The notes under the pieces were generated by a model. The model had not been told where the DNA came from. It saw only the letters and a list, made by a program, of their open reading frames with translations, and did no database searches. A DNA stretch of 64,000 bases from Streptomyces bluensis (GTDB taxonomy: Bacteria; Actinomycetota; Actinomycetes; Streptomycetales; Streptomycetaceae), in the NCBI RefSeq assembly GCF_014650715.1, contig NZ_BMVM01000005.1, positions 186,001 to 250,000 on the forward strand, written 5' to 3'. Shown piece after piece: positions 36,266-44,685 of the stretch. The position numbers were made by a program, and so were the translations under genes. Each line of letters starts with the position of its first letter. The first letter of the stretch is position 1.

Positions 36266-38773
36266 ATGATGATGCGTTCGAGCAGTGACCCTCCGCGACC
36301 GGTGGACGGGGACGGAAAGAGGAGCCCCGTACAGCCGCCGGACGCCGTGGCCGCCGTCGACGCACACGGCCTGGTCACCGCGTGGAGCCCGGGCGCCCGG
36401 CACCTGCTCGGCTACGCGCCCTCCGAGGTGCTCGGCCGCCCCGCGTCCCTCCTGCTGGCCGCGGAACCCACCCCGGCGGCCCTGCGGCGCGCTGTCGCGT
36501 CCGAGGGCTGGAGCGGCCGGGTGGCGCTGCGGCACCACGACGGTCACCGTCTGGAGGCGGACCTGCGGGCATGGTCGGCACCGGCCGCCGACGGACAGTC
36601 CCAGTGGTTCCTCGTCCACTCCCCGCCCCCGGCGCCGCCGCCGACCCCCGGCGCGTACGACGACGCACAACTCCTGGAGTGGGCTTTCGCACGGTCCCCG
36701 CTCACCATGGCGGTCTACGACGTCGACGGGCGGATCCTGCGGATGAACACCGCCACCTGCCGCCTGCTCGGCGTCGACGAGCACCAGGTGCTCGGGCGCG
36801 CCGTGGAGGACCTGTGCGGGGACACCCGGGAGCGGGGAGCACCCGCCACCCCCGCGTCCGCCCAGCGTCTGATCGAGACGATGCGCTCGGTGGCCCGGAC
36901 GGGCCAGGAGATGCGCTACGAGATCGCCGGCCCGGCAGCGGAGGACGGGAGCGGGAAGGCGACCTGGTGGGCGGTCACCATGTCACCCGTGACGGATCCG
37001 GACGGCCGTGTCCACGGAGTGTTCACGGCAGGATGCGACATCACCGGTCAGCACGAGGCGCGGCAGCGGCTGGCCGTCCTCAACGAGGCGAACGCCCGGA
37101 TCGGAGCCACCCTGGACGTGGCGCGGACCGCGGACGAACTCGCCGACATGGCCGTCCCGTGGCTCGCCGACTTCGTCAGCGTCGATCTCCTCGACTCCGT
37201 GCTGCACGGCGGCGACCCGTTCCCGGGCCCGGTGGTGGGCACCATCACCCTGCGCAGGGTCGCCCACCGGTCGGTGACCGAGGGCACCCCCGAAGCCGCG
37301 GTCAAGCTGGGTGCGGTGGACATCTACCCGGACTACTCGCCGCCTGCCCGCTCCCTGGGCTCCGGCCTGCCCGTCCTGAGCGCGAAGGGAGACGACGACT
37401 TCGACCGGTGGACCGGGGCGCACCCCGGCAGGGCCTCCCGGGTACGCGACTACGGCTTCCACTCCGTGATGTCGATACCGCTACGGGCCCGCGGCACCAC
37501 GCTCGGCGTGGCGGTCTTCGCCCGCCGGCGCCCGGAGCCCTTCGTCCCGGACGACCTGCTCGTGGCCGGCGAGATGGTGGCCAGGGCCGCCGTCTGCGTC
37601 GACAACGCCCGCCGCTACACCCGCGAGCGCGCCACCGCCCTGAGCCTGCAGCGCAGCCTGCTCCCGAGGCAGCTGCCGCAGCAGCCGGCCGTGGAGGTCG
37701 CCACACGCTATCTGCCCGGCAGCACCCAGGCAGGCTTCGGCGGCGACTGGTTCGATGTGATCCCGCTGTCCGGCGCCCGGGTCGCGCTCGTCGTCGGAGA
37801 CGTCGTCGGCCACGGCCTCCGGGCGACGGCGGCCATGGGGCGGTTGCGGATCGCGGTGCGCACCCTCGCCGACGTCGACCTCGCCCCCGACGAGCTGCTC
37901 ACCCAGCTGGACGATCTGGTCATCCGCCTGGCCGCGGAGGGCAGCGGCGCGGCGGGCGACAGCAGGGACGAGGGCCTTGAGACCCCGGAGGACGAGGAGA
38001 GCGCCGGTGACATGGCCGCCACCTGCCTGTACGCGGTGTACGACCCCGTCACCCGGCACTGCACCATCGCCCGGGCCGGCGGTCCCGTCCCCGCTCTCGT
38101 CCGGTGCGACGGCACGGTGCAGCTCCTCGACGTCCCCACCGGCCCCCGGCTCGGTGTCGGAGGTCTGCCCTTCGAGGCCACGGAGCTGGAAGTGCCTGAA
38201 GGCAGCCTGCTCGCCCTCTTCACCGACGGCCTGATCAACGCCAGGCCCGGCAACCTCGACACGCTGTGCCGCGTTCTGTCCCACCACCCGGATCGGGACC
38301 TGGAGGACACCTGCGACACCGTCCTGGAGCGGCTGCTCCCCGGCCTGCCCACGGATGACGTCGCCCTGCTCATCGCCCGTACCCGCGCCCTGGACACCGA
38401 CCGGGTCGCCACCTGGGACCTGGACAGGGAGCCCTCCGTCGTCGCCGACGCCCGGAAGGTGACGTCCGACCAGCTGGCCCGCTGGGGGCTGGACGACCTC
38501 ACGTTCACCACGGAACTCGTCGTCAGCGAGCTGGTGACCAACGCCATCCGGCACGCCGAGGCCCCCATCCGGCTGCGGCTGATCCAGGACCAGTGCCTGA
38601 TCTGCGAGGTGTCCGACGGCAGCAACTCCGCGCCGCATCCGCGCCGGGCCCGCACCTTCGACGAAGGCGGCCGCGGTCTGATGCTCGTCGGTCAGGTCGC
38701 CGACCGCTGGGGCACCCGCCAGACACCCACGGGAAAGATCGTCTGGGCCGAGCAGTGTCTCTCCACGGCGTGA
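36266..38773 (+). CDS. PAS-PAS-GAF SpoIIE phosphatase with anti-sigma-type ATPase
   Basis: An 835-aa signalling protein with a PAS domain (about 27-125), a second PAS (about 135-262), a GAF (about 270-450), a PP2C/SpoIIE phosphatase (about 470-700, GGDWFDVIPL and DVVGHGLRATA) and a C-terminal HATPase_c of the anti-sigma-factor type (ELVVSELVTNAIRHA, GGRGLMLV). Such fusions dephosphorylate STAS anti-anti-sigma factors while the ATPase part resembles anti-sigma kinases. In Streptomyces they feed stress sigma control. Three start ATGs stand close together (36266, 36269, 36272). It stands alone, between an enzyme gene and the catabolic cluster. Confidence 0.9.
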   Translation: MMMRSSSDPPRPVDGDGKRSPVQPPDAVAAVDAHGLVTAWSPGARHLLGYAPSEVLGRPASLLLAAEPTPAALRRAVASEGWSGRVALRHHDGHRLEADLRAWSAPAADGQSQWFLVHSPPPAPPPTPGAYDDAQLLEWAFARSPLTMAVYDVDGRILRMNTATCRLLGVDEHQVLGRAVEDLCGDTRERGAPATPASAQRLIETMRSVARTGQEMRYEIAGPAAEDGSGKATWWAVTMSPVTDPDGRVHGVFTAGCDITGQHEARQRLAVLNEANARIGATLDVARTADELADMAVPWLADFVSVDLLDSVLHGGDPFPGPVVGTITLRRVAHRSVTEGTPEAAVKLGAVDIYPDYSPPARSLGSGLPVLSAKGDDDFDRWTGAHPGRASRVRDYGFHSVMSIPLRARGTTLGVAVFARRRPEPFVPDDLLVAGEMVARAAVCVDNARRYTRERATALSLQRSLLPRQLPQQPAVEVATRYLPGSTQAGFGGDWFDVIPLSGARVALVVGDVVGHGLRATAAMGRLRIAVRTLADVDLAPDELLTQLDDLVIRLAAEGSGAAGDSRDEGLETPEDEESAGDMAATCLYAVYDPVTRHCTIARAGGPVPALVRCDGTVQLLDVPTGPRLGVGGLPFEATELEVPEGSLLALFTDGLINARPGNLDTLCRVLSHHPDRDLEDTCDTVLERLLPGLPTDDVALLIARTRALDTDRVATWDLDREPSVVADARKVTSDQLARWGLDDLTFTTELVVSELVTNAIRHAEAPIRLRLIQDQCLICEVSDGSNSAPHPRRARTFDEGGRGLMLVGQVADRWGTRQTPTGKIVWAEQCLSTA

Positions 38774-38796
38774 GCGGACGGCCCGCCCTGGCTTGG

Positions 38797-40365
38797 TCAG
38801 CTCCGAGGGGACGCCGTATCCGAGGTGGCGGCGGCGCGGTCCCAGGTGCGGGAGGTCACGCCGCGCTCGCGCAGGACGGCCTTGCGGACCTTGCCGGTCT
38901 CGGTGAGCGGCAGCGCCGGAACCGTCTCCACGAAGCGGGGCACGGCGAAGGCGGGCAGTTCACGGGCACAGTGCCGGGCCAGGTCCTCCGGGTCCAGCAC
39001 ACTGCCCGGCCGGACGACCACGGCGACCATGACCTCGTCCTCGGCCAGCTCCGAGCTCACGGGGAAGGCCGCCGCCCCGGCGACCGCCGGATGGGAGCGG
39101 ACCACCGACTCCACCTCGGACGACGAGATGTTCTCCCCACGGCGCCGGATGACGTCCTTGACGCGGTCGACGAAGCGGAACCAGCCGTCGGGTTCGCGGA
39201 CCACACGGTCGCCGGTACGGCGCCAGGAGCCGGGCGACGGCTCCGGATCCCCCAGGTAGCCGGTGGAGAAGGCGTACGGGTGGTGGCTGCGGACGAGGAG
39301 CTCGCCCGGGGTTCCGTCCGCGACGGGGCTGAGCGTGTCGTCGACCACCCGTGCGGAGAAGCCCTCGCGTACCGTGCCCATGTGGCCGGGCCGGTACGCG
39401 TCGGGGGTGGCGCCGATCACGAGGTTCGTCTCCGTCGAGCCGAACCCGTCGACGAGGGTGACGCCGAAGCGGTCGAGGAAAGGCTGCCACAGGGGGCCCG
39501 GGGTGGCCGGGGAGAGACCGCGCCACGCCCGGTGCGCCCGGTCCTGAGGACCCGGTGGCTGCGCGAGCAGCATCGGCACCATCGCACCGAGCAGATAGAC
39601 GGCCGTGGCACGGGCCTGAGCCACCTGCGACCAGTAACGCGAGGCGGAGAAGCGCCCGCCGACGACGCAGCTCGCGCCCACCGTCATGGCGTGCGCCAGG
39701 GTGTTGAGGGCGTTGGTGTGGAACAACGGGAGACAGGTGAACAGGACGTCGTCGGACGTGAGCCGCAGCGCGTCCGAGACATTGCGGCCCCACCACACGA
39801 ACTGGGCCTGCGGGCAGCGGACACCGCGCGAACTCCCCGTGGTGCCCGAGGTGAAGAGCAGGGCGGCGGTGTCCTCCGGACGCACCGGAGCGGGCGGGAC
39901 CGCCTCGGCCACGCCCGGCCGGGGGACGTCCTCGCCGCCCACCGGCCAGACGGCGCCGCGATGCCCGGCCGCCGCGGCGTGCGCCACCGACTCCGCCTCG
40001 GCGTACAGGAACCGGGGCCGGGCCGCGTCCAGCGCCTGGCGCAGCGACCGGCCGCGCAACCCGGTGTTCAACGGCACCACGACCACGCCCAGCCATGCAC
40101 AGCCGAGGACCAGGTCGACGAGTTCGATCCGGTTGGACAGCAGTGCCGCGATCCGGTCGCCCGGCCGGCAGCCCCGGGCGGCGAGCGCGCCCGCCATGGT
40201 GGCCGCGGCCTCGCGGGTCTCCACGTACGTGCGCGTCACGTCTCCCACGCGCAGGAAGATCCGGTCACCGAACCTCTCGGCCGCCGACTCGACGAGCCCC
40301 GGCACGGTCATGTCGCGCACCCGCGCGCCGGGTGTGGCCGTGCCGTACGCCGTCGAGTCAGTCAC
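38797..40365 (-). CDS. Acyl-CoA ligase (AMP-forming)
   Basis: A 522-aa ANL-family acyl-CoA synthetase that activates an acid with ATP and CoA. P-loop LFTSGTTGSSRGV (the usual PKG lysine is Arg), GFGSTETN, TGDRVV, hinge VDRVKDVIRRRGENIS and the catalytic Lys in LTETGKVRK are visible. It overlaps the CoA transferase gene by 4 nt, in the operon 38797-43561. It most likely activates the aromatic or side-chain acid handled by the cluster; the substrate pocket cannot be decoded from motifs. Confidence 0.9.
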   Translation of the reverse strand: MTDSTAYGTATPGARVRDMTVPGLVESAAERFGDRIFLRVGDVTRTYVETREAAATMAGALAARGCRPGDRIAALLSNRIELVDLVLGCAWLGVVVVPLNTGLRGRSLRQALDAARPRFLYAEAESVAHAAAAGHRGAVWPVGGEDVPRPGVAEAVPPAPVRPEDTAALLFTSGTTGSSRGVRCPQAQFVWWGRNVSDALRLTSDDVLFTCLPLFHTNALNTLAHAMTVGASCVVGGRFSASRYWSQVAQARATAVYLLGAMVPMLLAQPPGPQDRAHRAWRGLSPATPGPLWQPFLDRFGVTLVDGFGSTETNLVIGATPDAYRPGHMGTVREGFSARVVDDTLSPVADGTPGELLVRSHHPYAFSTGYLGDPEPSPGSWRRTGDRVVREPDGWFRFVDRVKDVIRRRGENISSSEVESVVRSHPAVAGAAAFPVSSELAEDEVMVAVVVRPGSVLDPEDLARHCARELPAFAVPRFVETVPALPLTETGKVRKAVLRERGVTSRTWDRAAATSDTASPRS

Positions 40366-42677
40366 CGCAGGACACCCTCCTCGTGCAGCCGCCGGAGCCG
40401 CTCCGCAGAGATGCCCGCCACGTCGAGCAGCACTTCGTCGGTGTCGGCGCCCAGCACGGGCGCGGCCCGCCGGATGCCGCCGGGCGTACGGGTGAGACGG
40501 ATGGGCACGCCCTCGTGCAGAAAGGCGCCCGCGGCCGGGTGCTCGGCACGGACGTAGAAGCCTCGTGCCCTCAACTGCGGGTCGTGTTCGACGAGTTCAC
40601 GGCCATCCTGCACCGCCCCGGCCGGGATACCCCGCTTTTGCAGCAGCTCCGCCGCCAGATCGGCGGACAGACCGCGGGCCCACTCGCCGAGCACACCGTC
40701 GACCAGGGCGCTCTCACGCCTGCGGCCCTCCGCCGTCGACAGCCGGGCGTCGGCGGCGAGTTCGGGGCGCCCCAAGATGTCGCACAGCGCCGCCCACTCC
40801 TCGTCCGAGCGGACACTGACGGCCAGCCAGCGGTCCGTGCCGAGACAGCGGTACACCCCCTGAGGGCTCCACACCGGGTGCGCGTTGCCGATCGGGGTCG
40901 CGGACGACGTGAGCAGGCTCGTCCCCATGTGCGCGGCGATCGCCTCCAGTTGGGACAGGTCGATGTGCTGGCCACGCCCGGTCTCCGCCCGGTGCTCCAG
41001 CGCGGCGACCGTCGCCAGCGCCGCCTGGAGACCCGCGACGATGTCACCGTGGCCGTAGATCACGCCCACCACGTCGTCCGGCCCCCAGCCGGTCAGCCCG
41101 GTCAGTCCCGAACTGGCCGAGACGGTGTCGGCGTACGACACCCAGCCGGCCCGCGGGCCGGTGTGGCCCATGCCCGACATGCTCACGTACACGATGCCCG
41201 GGTTGATCTCGCGCAGCGCGTCGTAGCCGAGGCCGAGCCGGGTCATGACCGTGGCGCTGAAGTTCTCCACGACGACGTCGCAGTTGGCGATGAGGTCCCG
41301 GAGCACGGCGACGCCCTCCTCGGTCCGTGTGTCGAGGGCGATACTGCGCTTGTTGCGGTTGACCTCGTTGAAGTAGCCGTTGGTGTCCGGGTCCGTGTGG
41401 TCGCCCCGCGACAGGTGCATGAAGGGGGCGAACCGGGTGGGGTCGGGGCGTCCGAGGGACTCCACCTTGATGACGTCCGCTCCGTGGTCGGCCAGGACCT
41501 TCGTGCAGTACGGGCCCGCGAGGACCCAGGTCAGGTCGAGGACGCGTACGCCGTCCAGGGCGGGCCGGGCGTCCTCGTAGGCTTCCTCGACCTGCCGCAC
41601 CGGGCGTTGCTCGCCGAGGAGCGCCTGATCGTCGCCGAGGCGGGGTACGCCGAGCGAGGTGACCCGGCGACCCTCGGGGAACGCGAACGGGAAGCCCACG
41701 TCCGTCCGGCCCCCGACCCGGACGAAGAAGTCCCGCGCGGACAATTGAGGGTTGTCCGGCAGCTCGTGCGGCAGGTCCACGGCCGCCCAGGGCAGTTTCC
41801 TGGTCTGCGCCGCCTGGGCGAACTCCTCCTTCGGCCAGGTGCCGACGAAGTCCTGGACGACCTTGAAGACGTACTCCTGGTGTTTCTTGCGCTCGACGGG
41901 GTCCTGCCACCTGGGCTCCGCGAGATCGGCGTCCGCGCCCTCCTCGCGCAGCCAGGCGAGCAGCGCGTCCCACATGCGGGGGCTGCCCCCGAGCCCACCG
42001 CCCAGGTAACCGTCCGCGGCCCGGAACAGCCCGTGCGGGACCAAGGGGTGCACGCGCCCCGGCCGCGGCGGTACCCGGTCCTCGTGCAGATAGGCGAGGG
42101 CACCCGCCTCCAGGGCCGCCGCGACACATGCCTGCGCGGAGACGTCGATGAGCTGACCCGGCCCCCGGCGCCGCGCCCGCAGGCCGAGCAGGACGGCGAT
42201 CGCCGCGTTGACGCCCGCGAGCTGCTCCGCCTGGTTCTCCGGCAGCCGCAGCGGCGGCCCGTCGGGATCGCCCACCTGCGCGAGCATCCCGCCCAGCGCC
42301 GCCACGACCAGGTCGGTCCCCTGCCAACCGCTGCGCGGACCGACCAGCCCGAACGGGGTGACGCGCACATGGACCAGATGATCGAGGCCCTCGGCGGCCG
42401 GGCCCGCGCCGTCCGGCGTTCCGTCGAGCAGGACGTCGGCGCCCGCCAGCAGGCCCCGCAGCCCGGCGGCGCCCTCAGTGGTGGACGGGTCCAGCGTCAC
42501 CGAGCGCTTCCCGGCGTGCCAGTGGGCGAAGGCGTCACCGCCGAGTTCACGCCGCGTCCCGTCGCCCTGAGGGGGTTCGACGAGGACGACCTCGTGACCG
42601 AGCCCGACCAGCAGCCTGCCCGCGAACCGGGCGAACGGGCTGGACAGCTCGACGACGCGGGGGATCGATGCGCTCAC
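40362..42677 (-). CDS. Fused two-domain CaiB/BaiF CoA transferase
   Basis: A 771-aa protein made of two class III CoA-transferase domains in one chain. The catalytic Asp is present in both: D178 in GPGQLIDVSAQ and D573 in RGQHIDLSQL. Each starts with the family opening (VVELSSPFARFAGRLLVGLGHEVV and VLDLTWVLAGPYCTKVLADHGADVIKVE). GTG 42677 follows GGAGG; longer in-frame sequence upstream overlaps the hydrolase gene and is not family-like. Both half-sites appear usable. Such enzymes move CoA between acids, so this may exchange CoA between the side-chain acid and its product. A complete fusion rather than two genes is less common. Confidence 0.85.
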   Translation of the reverse strand: MSASIPRVVELSSPFARFAGRLLVGLGHEVVLVEPPQGDGTRRELGGDAFAHWHAGKRSVTLDPSTTEGAAGLRGLLAGADVLLDGTPDGAGPAAEGLDHLVHVRVTPFGLVGPRSGWQGTDLVVAALGGMLAQVGDPDGPPLRLPENQAEQLAGVNAAIAVLLGLRARRRGPGQLIDVSAQACVAAALEAGALAYLHEDRVPPRPGRVHPLVPHGLFRAADGYLGGGLGGSPRMWDALLAWLREEGADADLAEPRWQDPVERKKHQEYVFKVVQDFVGTWPKEEFAQAAQTRKLPWAAVDLPHELPDNPQLSARDFFVRVGGRTDVGFPFAFPEGRRVTSLGVPRLGDDQALLGEQRPVRQVEEAYEDARPALDGVRVLDLTWVLAGPYCTKVLADHGADVIKVESLGRPDPTRFAPFMHLSRGDHTDPDTNGYFNEVNRNKRSIALDTRTEEGVAVLRDLIANCDVVVENFSATVMTRLGLGYDALREINPGIVYVSMSGMGHTGPRAGWVSYADTVSASSGLTGLTGWGPDDVVGVIYGHGDIVAGLQAALATVAALEHRAETGRGQHIDLSQLEAIAAHMGTSLLTSSATPIGNAHPVWSPQGVYRCLGTDRWLAVSVRSDEEWAALCDILGRPELAADARLSTAEGRRRESALVDGVLGEWARGLSADLAAELLQKRGIPAGAVQDGRELVEHDPQLRARGFYVRAEHPAAGAFLHEGVPIRLTRTPGGIRRAAPVLGADTDEVLLDVAGISAERLRRLHEEGVLR

Positions 42678-42694
42678 GTGTCCTCCGCTCGCCG

Positions 42695-43561
42695 TCAGCC
42701 GTGGTGCTGGTTCAGGAACCCGCTGACCACGCTGTAGTAATCGTACGGACGCTCTTCCTGGGGATGGTGGGATGCCTGATCCATCACATGCAGACTGCCC
42801 CGCGGCACCATGCGGGCCAGCATCAGGGGATAGTCCGGGGTCAGGAAGGCGTCGTACATCCCCCACAGGAAGAGCGCGGGGGCCTCGATGCGGCCGAGTT
42901 CGGCGGAGAGGTCCTGCCAGTCGCCGCGCGGGTTGTCCGAGGCGCCCGCGAGCGCGGTCTCCTCCGGGTCGAGGCTCTGCTCGTAGCGCAGCGTCACGGT
43001 GCCCTCGGGGACGGCGTCCGGGTCGAACCACTCCAGACGCGCCATCAGGGCCCTCATCTTCTCCCGGGACGGGCCGTCACCGCCGTAGTACACGTCGCGG
43101 GCGTTGCGTCCGCGCCGGCCGCCCTCCGGCAGCGGGGCCAGCGGGCCGTGGAAGACCGGCATGCTGCCGGTGACGACCAGCGACCGGACACGCTCGGGAT
43201 ACCTGGCGGCCAGGTTGAGCGCGATCGTCCCGCCCCACGAGTTGCAGACGAAGTCGGCACGCTCCACGCCCAGAGTGTCGAGCAACGCCACCGTCTTCGC
43301 GGCGTGGTAGTCCCACATGGGCCCCTTGATGACGGGCTTCGCGGACTTCCCGTACTGCAGGATGTCGACGAGGAGGCACCGGCGGTCCGCCGCGAACAGC
43401 GGCGCCACCTGCCCGAAGTCCGACCAGCCCGTACATCCCGGGCCGCCGCCGTGCAGAAAGACGGTGGGGCTTCCCTCGCCCAGCTCGATGTAGTGGAAGT
43501 CGACGCCGTCCGCGTCCGCGTAGGCGCCCTGCGGAGGCGGCTGAATGTCCATGAGGTCCAT
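42695..43561 (-). CDS. Alpha/beta hydrolase, meta-cleavage-product (C-C) hydrolase type
   Basis: A 288-aa alpha/beta hydrolase of the C-C bond hydrolase family (MhpC/BphD/HsaD). The oxyanion motif HGGGPGCTGWSDF is typical, S108 lies in VCNSWGG (first Gly of GxSxG is Cys), D is in WGMYDAFL and H in DQASHHPQEE. ATG 43561 is preferred: a predicted promoter places transcription start there, and earlier in-frame starts lie in the promoter. ATG 43552 is also possible. First gene of the operon with the CoA transferase and acyl-CoA ligase, so it may cleave a ring-opened or side-chain CoA-linked product. Confidence 0.82.
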   Translation of the reverse strand: MDLMDIQPPPQGAYADADGVDFHYIELGEGSPTVFLHGGGPGCTGWSDFGQVAPLFAADRRCLLVDILQYGKSAKPVIKGPMWDYHAAKTVALLDTLGVERADFVCNSWGGTIALNLAARYPERVRSLVVTGSMPVFHGPLAPLPEGGRRGRNARDVYYGGDGPSREKMRALMARLEWFDPDAVPEGTVTLRYEQSLDPEETALAGASDNPRGDWQDLSAELGRIEAPALFLWGMYDAFLTPDYPLMLARMVPRGSLHVMDQASHHPQEERPYDYYSVVSGFLNQHHG

Positions 43562-43568
43562 GCTCCGC

Positions 43569-43597
43569 ATCGTGTCCGGCGGCACGGCCGCATCCAA
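43569..43597 (-). promoter_or_regulatory. Predicted promoter of the hydrolase-CoA transferase-ligase operon
   Basis: Minus-strand -35 TTGGAT (43597-43592), 17-nt spacer, -10 CACGAT (43574-43569), 7 nt after operator A. The predicted start falls on ATG 43561, giving a leaderless message. Confidence 0.45.
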
Positions 43598-43604
43598 GCG
43601 CAGC

Positions 43605-43621
43605 GGTCCGCTGAGCGGGCC
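43605..43621. promoter_or_regulatory. Operator A, 17-bp dyad
   Basis: GGTCCGC-TGA-GCGGGCC. It lies between the divergent hydrolase and MaoC operons and matches the palindrome seen at three other sites in the cluster. A regulator bound here could serve promoters on both sides. Confidence 0.55.
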
Positions 43622-43629
43622 GGACCCGT

Positions 43630-43658
43630 GGTGACGGACGGACAGCGGCGGTTAGCGT
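43630..43658 (+). promoter_or_regulatory. Predicted promoter of the first MaoC pair
   Basis: -35 GGTGAC (43630-43635), 17-nt spacer, -10 TAGCGT (43653-43658), 8 nt after operator A. GGAGG (43675-43679) precedes ATG 43686. Confidence 0.45.
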
Positions 43659-43685
43659 CGCGTCACCCGAGGACGGAGGCGGCGC

Positions 43686-44165
43686 ATGGCGGCGGAGCTG
43701 GATCTGGCGGAGGAACGGGCCCGGGCCTCGATCGGCCGGCAGGAACGGCGCCCCCTGGGGGTCGTACGGGCCGAGGACGCCGCGGAGTTCGCGCGGACCT
43801 CGGGAGAGACCCAGCCGCACCTGACCGACCCCGGGCACTCCCGGTTCACCGTGCACCCCATGTACCTCGTCAGTCTGCTGCGCCCGGCTCCAGGCCCCGG
43901 CCCGGACGAGGTCCGGCCGGACGGCATGTACCGCGACGAGGTCCCCGGCACGGACGGGCTCGATGTGCGGCTGATGGCGGGCGGCCAGGAGGTGCGCTGG
44001 AAGGACGAGGTACGGGCCGGAGACGCGGTCGACGTGCTCCGGGCCCTCACGGCGGTCGAGCGCAAGGGTTCCGGGGACGGGTTCCTGCTGCTCACGGTGG
44101 AGAAGACGTACCGCGCGGCGCGCGGAGTGCTCGTCGAGGTCTCGGAGAGGTTCATCGTCAGGTGA
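43686..44165 (+). CDS. MaoC-type hydratase, FAS1-like N-terminal subunit (pair 1)
   Basis: A 159-aa hotdog-fold protein of the FAS1-like dehydratase / MaoC N-domain type. It opens LDLAEERARASIGRQERRP, later HPMYLVSLLRP and RWKDEVRAGDAVDVLRAL. It lacks the catalytic Asp/His pair and should dimerise with the next protein to form an enoyl-CoA hydratase. It overlaps the partner by 4 nt (GTGA). An equivalent pair is encoded at 54250-55253. Probably hydrates a CoA-bound unsaturated acid. Confidence 0.8.
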   Translation: MAAELDLAEERARASIGRQERRPLGVVRAEDAAEFARTSGETQPHLTDPGHSRFTVHPMYLVSLLRPAPGPGPDEVRPDGMYRDEVPGTDGLDVRLMAGGQEVRWKDEVRAGDAVDVLRALTAVERKGSGDGFLLLTVEKTYRAARGVLVEVSERFIVR

Positions 44166-44626
44166 GTACGCCCGGTAACCCCAGTAACCCCAGTACGTCC
44201 AGTACGTCCGTGGAATCCGTCCGCGTCGGTCAGCCGGTACCACCCGTCGCGTTCACCCCCGACGAGGTCACCCTGCTGCGCTTCGGCGCCGTCACCCGCA
44301 ACACCCACCGCATCCACTACGACACCGCCTTCGCCCGCTCCGAGGGCCTGGCCGGACCGGTCGTCATGGCGCAGCTGCACGGCTGTCTCTTCCACCGGGC
44401 CGCGGCGGGCTTCGCCGGCGGGACCGGGCGGGTGCGGGAGGTCGCCTGGCAGAACCGGGCACCCGCCCACGCGGGAGACCGGCTCGAAGTCACCGGCACC
44501 GTGCGCGCGGTCGACCCGGTGCGCGGCGAGGTCACGCTCGACCTCGTGGAGCACTGCGGGCCCGCGGACGGCGAAGGCCCCGGAAGCGTCTGCTGCCGGG
44601 GCCACGCCGTCGTCGTCCTGCTCTGA
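44162..44626 (+). CDS. MaoC-type hydratase, catalytic subunit (pair 1)
   Basis: A 154-aa MaoC hotdog protein with the catalytic signature NTHRIHYDTAFARSEGL (the D-x-N-x-H arrangement of (R)-hydratases in NxHRIHYD). GTG 44162 overlaps the previous stop. The N-terminus holds a low-complexity run PSNPSTSSTS encoded by 9-bp tandem repeats (44177-44212). It converges on the MDR oxidoreductase gene, with 18-bp tandem repeats in between. With its partner it should form a hydratase acting on an unsaturated acyl-CoA. Confidence 0.82.
   Translation: MSTPGNPSNPSTSSTSVESVRVGQPVPPVAFTPDEVTLLRFGAVTRNTHRIHYDTAFARSEGLAGPVVMAQLHGCLFHRAAAGFAGGTGRVREVAWQNRAPAHAGDRLEVTGTVRAVDPVRGEVTLDLVEHCGPADGEGPGSVCCRGHAVVVLL
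44177..44212 (+). repeat. 4 x 9-bp tandem repeat in MaoC N-terminus
   Basis: Units aaccccagt twice, then acgtccagt and acgtccgtg, in frame, encoding the NPS-NPS-TSS-TSV run. Located 15 bp after the start codon. Confidence 0.8.
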
Positions 44627-44631
44627 GCGGC

Positions 44632-44685
44632 CTCAGTCCACGGAGGGGTCTCAGTCCACCGAGGGGTCTCAGTCCACTGAGCGGC
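44632..44685. repeat. 3 x 18-bp tandem repeat across the MDR gene stop
   Basis: ctcagtccacggaggggt (44632-44649), ctcagtccaccgaggggt (44650-44667) and a more divergent third copy (44668-44685). The minus-strand stop of the MDR gene (44671-44669) is in the third copy and every unit repeats the stop in frame. Confidence 0.85.

Noticed and set aside
42668..44161. Plus-strand open frame leading into the MaoC catalytic subunit
   Set aside because: It crosses the hydrolase gene antisense and the first MaoC gene; the true start is GTG 44162, overlapping the partner stop.
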